This document shows, one piece after another, positions 13,955 to 16,901 of a stretch of 16,901 nt of DNA. Each line of letters begins with the position of its first letter. Position 1 is the first letter of the stretch. Made by a program: the position numbers and the translations under genes. This DNA comes from an uncultured Eubacteriales bacterium. Its GTDB lineage: Bacteria; Bacillota_A; Clostridia; Peptostreptococcales; Anaerovoracaceae. The stretch lies in the NCBI GenBank assembly GCA_902790885.1, contig CADATR010000024.1:1-16901 (forward strand), written 5' to 3'. Below the pieces are notes generated by a model, which did no database searches, was not told the DNA's origin, and saw nothing but the letters and a program-made list of their open reading frames with translations.

Positions 13955-15964
13955 ATGAAGAATATGATTAACAAGAGAGTGTTTGCGGTGCTGATGGCGA
14001 TAGCAGTGTTCTTTACATGCTCGCCTGCTCTGTCTTACGCGTTTACAGAAATGCCGGAAAACATAGAAAAAGCTGCAGAGGCAGAAGAGACCGCGGAGGA
14101 CATAGCAACACTTGAAGCAGGAGAAGAGAATGCAGCGATACCGGAAACTGAAACAGAAGATCCTGACTCGCAGCCTGAAGCTGCGGGGATATCTGCTGTA
14201 GAACCGGATGCGGCTTATCAGGACGCTTCTGCAGACATAGACGATCTGCTGTCCGGGCTTGAAGCGGCAGAAGACAATGAAGACCAGGGGGACCTCATAA
14301 CATTCGAAAGCAAAGCTGCTCAGTCTGATGCAGGAGATGCGAACGTTGTCAAGGCGGAAGATATCAGGGTATTCGGAAGTACCAGATTTGATACTGCCAT
14401 AAAAGTGGCAGATATGTATAAAAGCACATCCGGGTCGAAATTCAAGAACGTAATTGTGGCATATGGAAAGAATTTCCCGGACGCACTTTCCGGTGGATAT
14501 CTGGCCAAGGTCAAAGAAGCACCGATCCTTCTGGTAGACCCATCTGAAGAAACCAGAGTGGTCAATTACATAAGCGAAAACATCGTATCTGGAGGAAGGG
14601 TATACATCCTCGGCGGAACTGGGGTAGTAAGTTCTGCATTCGAGAGCAAAGTAAAAGCTAAAGGAATATCAACACAGAGACTCGGAGGAGCGACCAGATA
14701 TGAAACAAATCTGGCTATCCTCAAGGCAGCAGGCGTCAAGGCTGAGGATATTCTGGTATGCACAGCAAGTGGATACGCTGACAGCCTTTCGGCATCGGCG
14801 GTAGGAAAGCCGATTCTGCTGGTAGGCAACACCCTCACAGCTGATCAGAAGAACTACCTCAAGGGACTGAAAAAGGCCTACCTGATAGGAGGAGAAGGGG
14901 TTGTCAAACCTGCCATACAGACAGGCCTGGAAGCCCTTGGCTTAAACACTGAAAGACTTGCGGGATCGACAAGATATGAGACTTCTGCAGCAGTAGCAGA
15001 GAAGTTCTTCGCGAAAACAAAGACAGTAATGCTGGTATATGCGCTGAACTTCCCGGACGGACTGTCAGGCGGACCTTTGGCGATGCAGGAAAGCGCACCG
15101 ATCATCTTGACCGATTCCACGAACATCACGGCAGCAAGGGAATATGTGAAGAGCTCAGGAGCATTCAGATCTATTACACTAGGCGGACCTACACTGATCT
15201 CAGACGAAGCTGTAATAAAGATCATGGGAAGAACCGAGCCGTATGTTAACGTTGATAAGATAAATGCAAATATTAACGTGGGAGAGACAGTAGTAATTAC
15301 GGCTAAAAGCAATTATGGCACAAAATATTCGGTCAAAAACAGTAAAAATATAGAGCTGGTTTCCGAAGAAACTACCTACAACGAAAAAGGCGAGCCTATT
15401 GACCGTATTACAATCAAAGGAAAAACTAACGGAGCAACAGTACTCGTATTTAAAGACGATTATAAGGGAAGCTATTATCCTCCGGGTTTAGCAACAAAGA
15501 CAGTTGTGATCAATGTCGGTGAATTATCTGTTGAAAACCTATATGACATAATAGATATGACCGGATACATCAATAGAGCCGAGGCTCAGAGCAAAGGAAC
15601 GGACAGAACCGTAGAACTTTCAAAATCTACCGACAAAACAAGAGTTTTCCTTGTAAACCATACTGAAAACGGCAGTAAGGAAGTAGAGCTGGTATGCGCA
15701 GTCCAGAATGGCAGCGCAAACACTTACACTTCAGTGATGCTTCCATTGAATCCATCCACCGCTTGCCCGGTGTATACTGTAATAGGAGAGGGAGAGGATG
15801 AATTCGAAACGGATGTAAATCCGGGTGAATATACAACGAGCACAAAGATCCATACTAACGATTCAGTGAACGCTGCCTTTAAATCATCTATGGCCACATG
15901 GAATAGCGTGCTAAAGAGCAACTATGGAATGGTAATGAAGAATATAGGCTTTACAAAGTACTGA
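13955..15964 (+). CDS. Cell-surface protein with three CWB2 (cell wall binding repeat 2) domains
   Basis: This is an exported surface protein held to the wall by a CWB2 triplet. In C. difficile this kind of triplet binds an anionic secondary polysaccharide. The signal peptide is 1-29 (cleavage after SYA). Residues 30-135 are an acidic Glu/Ala-rich stretch. The repeats lie at about 138-236, 242-328 and 334-425, each starting with R-x-x-G-x-T-R-Y/F-(D/E)-T. Repeats 1 and 3 carry NFPDALSGG-like motifs, repeat 2 the variant GYADSLSAS, and each ends with a GG block (LGGTGVV, IGGEGVV, LGGPTLI). Residues about 430-525 look like an Ig-like beta domain, and 526-669 is a region I do not recognise, presumably the functional part. 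AAGGAGA (13944-13950) gives a clear start. It follows the L,D-transpeptidase gene and ends at a terminator. Confidence 0.88.
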   Translation: MKNMINKRVFAVLMAIAVFFTCSPALSYAFTEMPENIEKAAEAEETAEDIATLEAGEENAAIPETETEDPDSQPEAAGISAVEPDAAYQDASADIDDLLSGLEAAEDNEDQGDLITFESKAAQSDAGDANVVKAEDIRVFGSTRFDTAIKVADMYKSTSGSKFKNVIVAYGKNFPDALSGGYLAKVKEAPILLVDPSEETRVVNYISENIVSGGRVYILGGTGVVSSAFESKVKAKGISTQRLGGATRYETNLAILKAAGVKAEDILVCTASGYADSLSASAVGKPILLVGNTLTADQKNYLKGLKKAYLIGGEGVVKPAIQTGLEALGLNTERLAGSTRYETSAAVAEKFFAKTKTVMLVYALNFPDGLSGGPLAMQESAPIILTDSTNITAAREYVKSSGAFRSITLGGPTLISDEAVIKIMGRTEPYVNVDKINANINVGETVVITAKSNYGTKYSVKNSKNIELVSEETTYNEKGEPIDRITIKGKTNGATVLVFKDDYKGSYYPPGLATKTVVINVGELSVENLYDIIDMTGYINRAEAQSKGTDRTVELSKSTDKTRVFLVNHTENGSKEVELVCAVQNGSANTYTSVMLPLNPSTACPVYTVIGEGEDEFETDVNPGEYTTSTKIHTNDSVNAAFKSSMATWNSVLKSNYGMVMKNIGFTKY

Positions 15965-16011
15965 TAGTGCTAAGTGATAAGCAAGGCTTTAACAAGGCCC
16001 AGAAAACATTT

Positions 16012-16041
16012 GCTCCGGCGAGAAATCGCCGGAGCTCTCTT
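16012..16041 (+). terminator. Rho-independent terminator after the CWB2 gene
   Basis: GCTCCGGCGA at 16012-16021 pairs perfectly with TCGCCGGAGC at 16026-16035 around a GAAA tetraloop, followed by TCTCTT. Loop and stem are nearly those of the terminator at 1030-1049, with one compensated pair change (G-C to A-T next to the loop). Confidence 0.85.
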
Positions 16042-16083
16042 ATAAATACAGCTATAGCTTTTGATATTCAGGTTTTAGATTTA

Positions 16084-16901
16084 ATGAGTATAAGTTATCA
16101 ACGTCACAGAATATCCGGGATCGACATTATACGTATTGTTTGTGCATTGCTGATATATATGGGGCATTCAATAGGAAGCTACGGGTGCACATATGGATCG
16201 CAGTTAGCAGATGCGATCATATTTTCAGCAAGAAGTCCTATTATGTCGATGTTCTTCATGCTTTCAGGCTTCTCGATCAGCTACAACTATCTTAACGGCA
16301 ATGAATGGGATTATCATGCCACGAGACAATTCTATGCAAAGCGTCTGATCCAGATTGTCCCGGCATATCTGCTCATCCATATATTGTGGCTGTTCCTTGG
16401 TAAGGATTCTTTTATCAGATGGCTGTTTCTCACGCCTCTTGAACTTACCGCCCTGCAGTCCATGTACCCGAACATTATGGGCCTTCTTCACAATGGCGGA
16501 ACATGGTTCATCAGCTGTCTTCTGATTTCATATTTGATTTATCCTATACTGCGTTGCATTTTTCATGACTCGAAACCCGGGACAGTTTTCTCCTGTACGA
16601 TCTGCATAACAGCAGCTTTGATATATCTTCCATTCATAGATCATTATTATTCGCTTGGAGGCGCGGTCTATACCAATCCTGTACTGAGGGCTCTGGAATT
16701 CACTCTGGGCGTATTGGCGAATTATTGTGCATTTTATATAAGCCGCAGCCGTGATCATGTGAGACATTCTTTTCGGATCGGTACATCAGGGTTTGTTATT
16801 TCAGTATTGCTTTGCGTAGTTCTGATATACCTGCGGATCGATCCTGTCGTTTTAGGCAGCCGGAAGCTGGCATTCACCCTTGACTCGTTGCTTTTATATC
16901 C
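16084..16901 (+). CDS. Acyltransferase family 3 (OafA-like) membrane protein, 3' end outside the window
   Basis: The reading frame from ATG 16084 stays open to the window end (272 codons). It encodes a hydrophobic protein of the acyltransferase-3 family, which moves acetyl or other acyl groups onto surface sugars. Diagnostic parts are ISGIDIIRIVCALLIYMGHS, in which Arg17 and His28 form the family's R-x10-H motif, FFMLSGFSISYNY (57-69), YAKRLIQIVPAYL (84-96), and NGGTWFISCLLISYLIYP (137-154), corresponding to the TW-S/G-x-E-like helix start. Further helices follow at about 165-185 and 243-262. The upstream gap shows no strong ribosome binding site or promoter, and no in-frame start exists between the preceding terminator and 16084. 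It is separated from the CWB2 gene by that terminator. A role in O-acylating the wall polymer fits the neighbourhood but is inferred. Confidence 0.82.
   Translation, partial: MSISYQRHRISGIDIIRIVCALLIYMGHSIGSYGCTYGSQLADAIIFSARSPIMSMFFMLSGFSISYNYLNGNEWDYHATRQFYAKRLIQIVPAYLLIHILWLFLGKDSFIRWLFLTPLELTALQSMYPNIMGLLHNGGTWFISCLLISYLIYPILRCIFHDSKPGTVFSCTICITAALIYLPFIDHYYSLGGAVYTNPVLRALEFTLGVLANYCAFYISRSRDHVRHSFRIGTSGFVISVLLCVVLIYLRIDPVVLGSRKLAFTLDSLLLY

Noticed and set aside
16050..16059. 10-bp palindrome AGCTATAGCT before the acyltransferase gene
   Set aside because: It is too short to be notable in AT-rich DNA and is not placed with respect to a recognisable promoter.

Overview
The window looks like a chromosomal segment of a Gram-positive anaerobe of the class Clostridia. 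The signs are tripartite CWB2 wall-binding repeats, an L,D-transpeptidase, strong AAGGAGG-type ribosome binding sites, GC near the middle of the range with many ATA, AGA and AGG codons, and no outer-membrane functions. A family-level placement (for example near Eubacterium or Anaerovoracaceae) would be a guess. No tRNA, rRNA, CRISPR array, insertion sequence or phage integration site is visible.

The layout is two similar modules followed by a surface-protein region. Module 1 is a secreted cysteine peptidase (74-1000), a terminator, then a tight three-gene operon of two ATP-grasp ligases and a GtrB/ArnC-like membrane glycosyltransferase (1134-4375), with single-base gaps between the genes. Module 2 is a convergent, longer paralogue of the peptidase with two SH3-like domains (4453-5868, minus), then an operon of a third ATP-grasp ligase, a PaaK/CapK-like adenylate-forming enzyme and an NAD-dependent epimerase-like protein (6096-9445). 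A second GtrB-like glycosyltransferase (9510-10484, minus) converges on it and is divergent from a large polytopic protein with a possible GT-C fold (10555-12267). The last part encodes an L,D-transpeptidase (12382-13914), a three-repeat CWB2 protein (13955-15964), and the first 272 codons of an acyltransferase-3 family membrane enzyme that runs off the window (from 16084).

My reading, which is inference, is a cell-envelope locus. The ATP-grasp, CapK-like and epimerase enzymes would build or activate a non-sugar substituent or an unusual sugar. The GtrB-like enzymes would load sugars on undecaprenyl phosphate, and the polytopic protein and the acyltransferase would use or decorate the product outside the membrane. 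The peptidases and L,D-transpeptidase would remodel peptidoglycan, and the CWB2 protein would dock on a secondary wall polymer. No flippase, polymerase or nucleotide-sugar synthesis genes lie inside the window, so any pathway is incomplete here.

The observations most worth following are the combination of three divergent ATP-grasp ligases with CapK-like and GtrB-like enzymes, the long perfect inverted repeats at the 5' regions of both paralogous peptidases, the apparent capture of a phage-lysin-like catalytic domain as two host secreted proteins, and the uncharacterised domains on the L,D-transpeptidase and CWB2 proteins.
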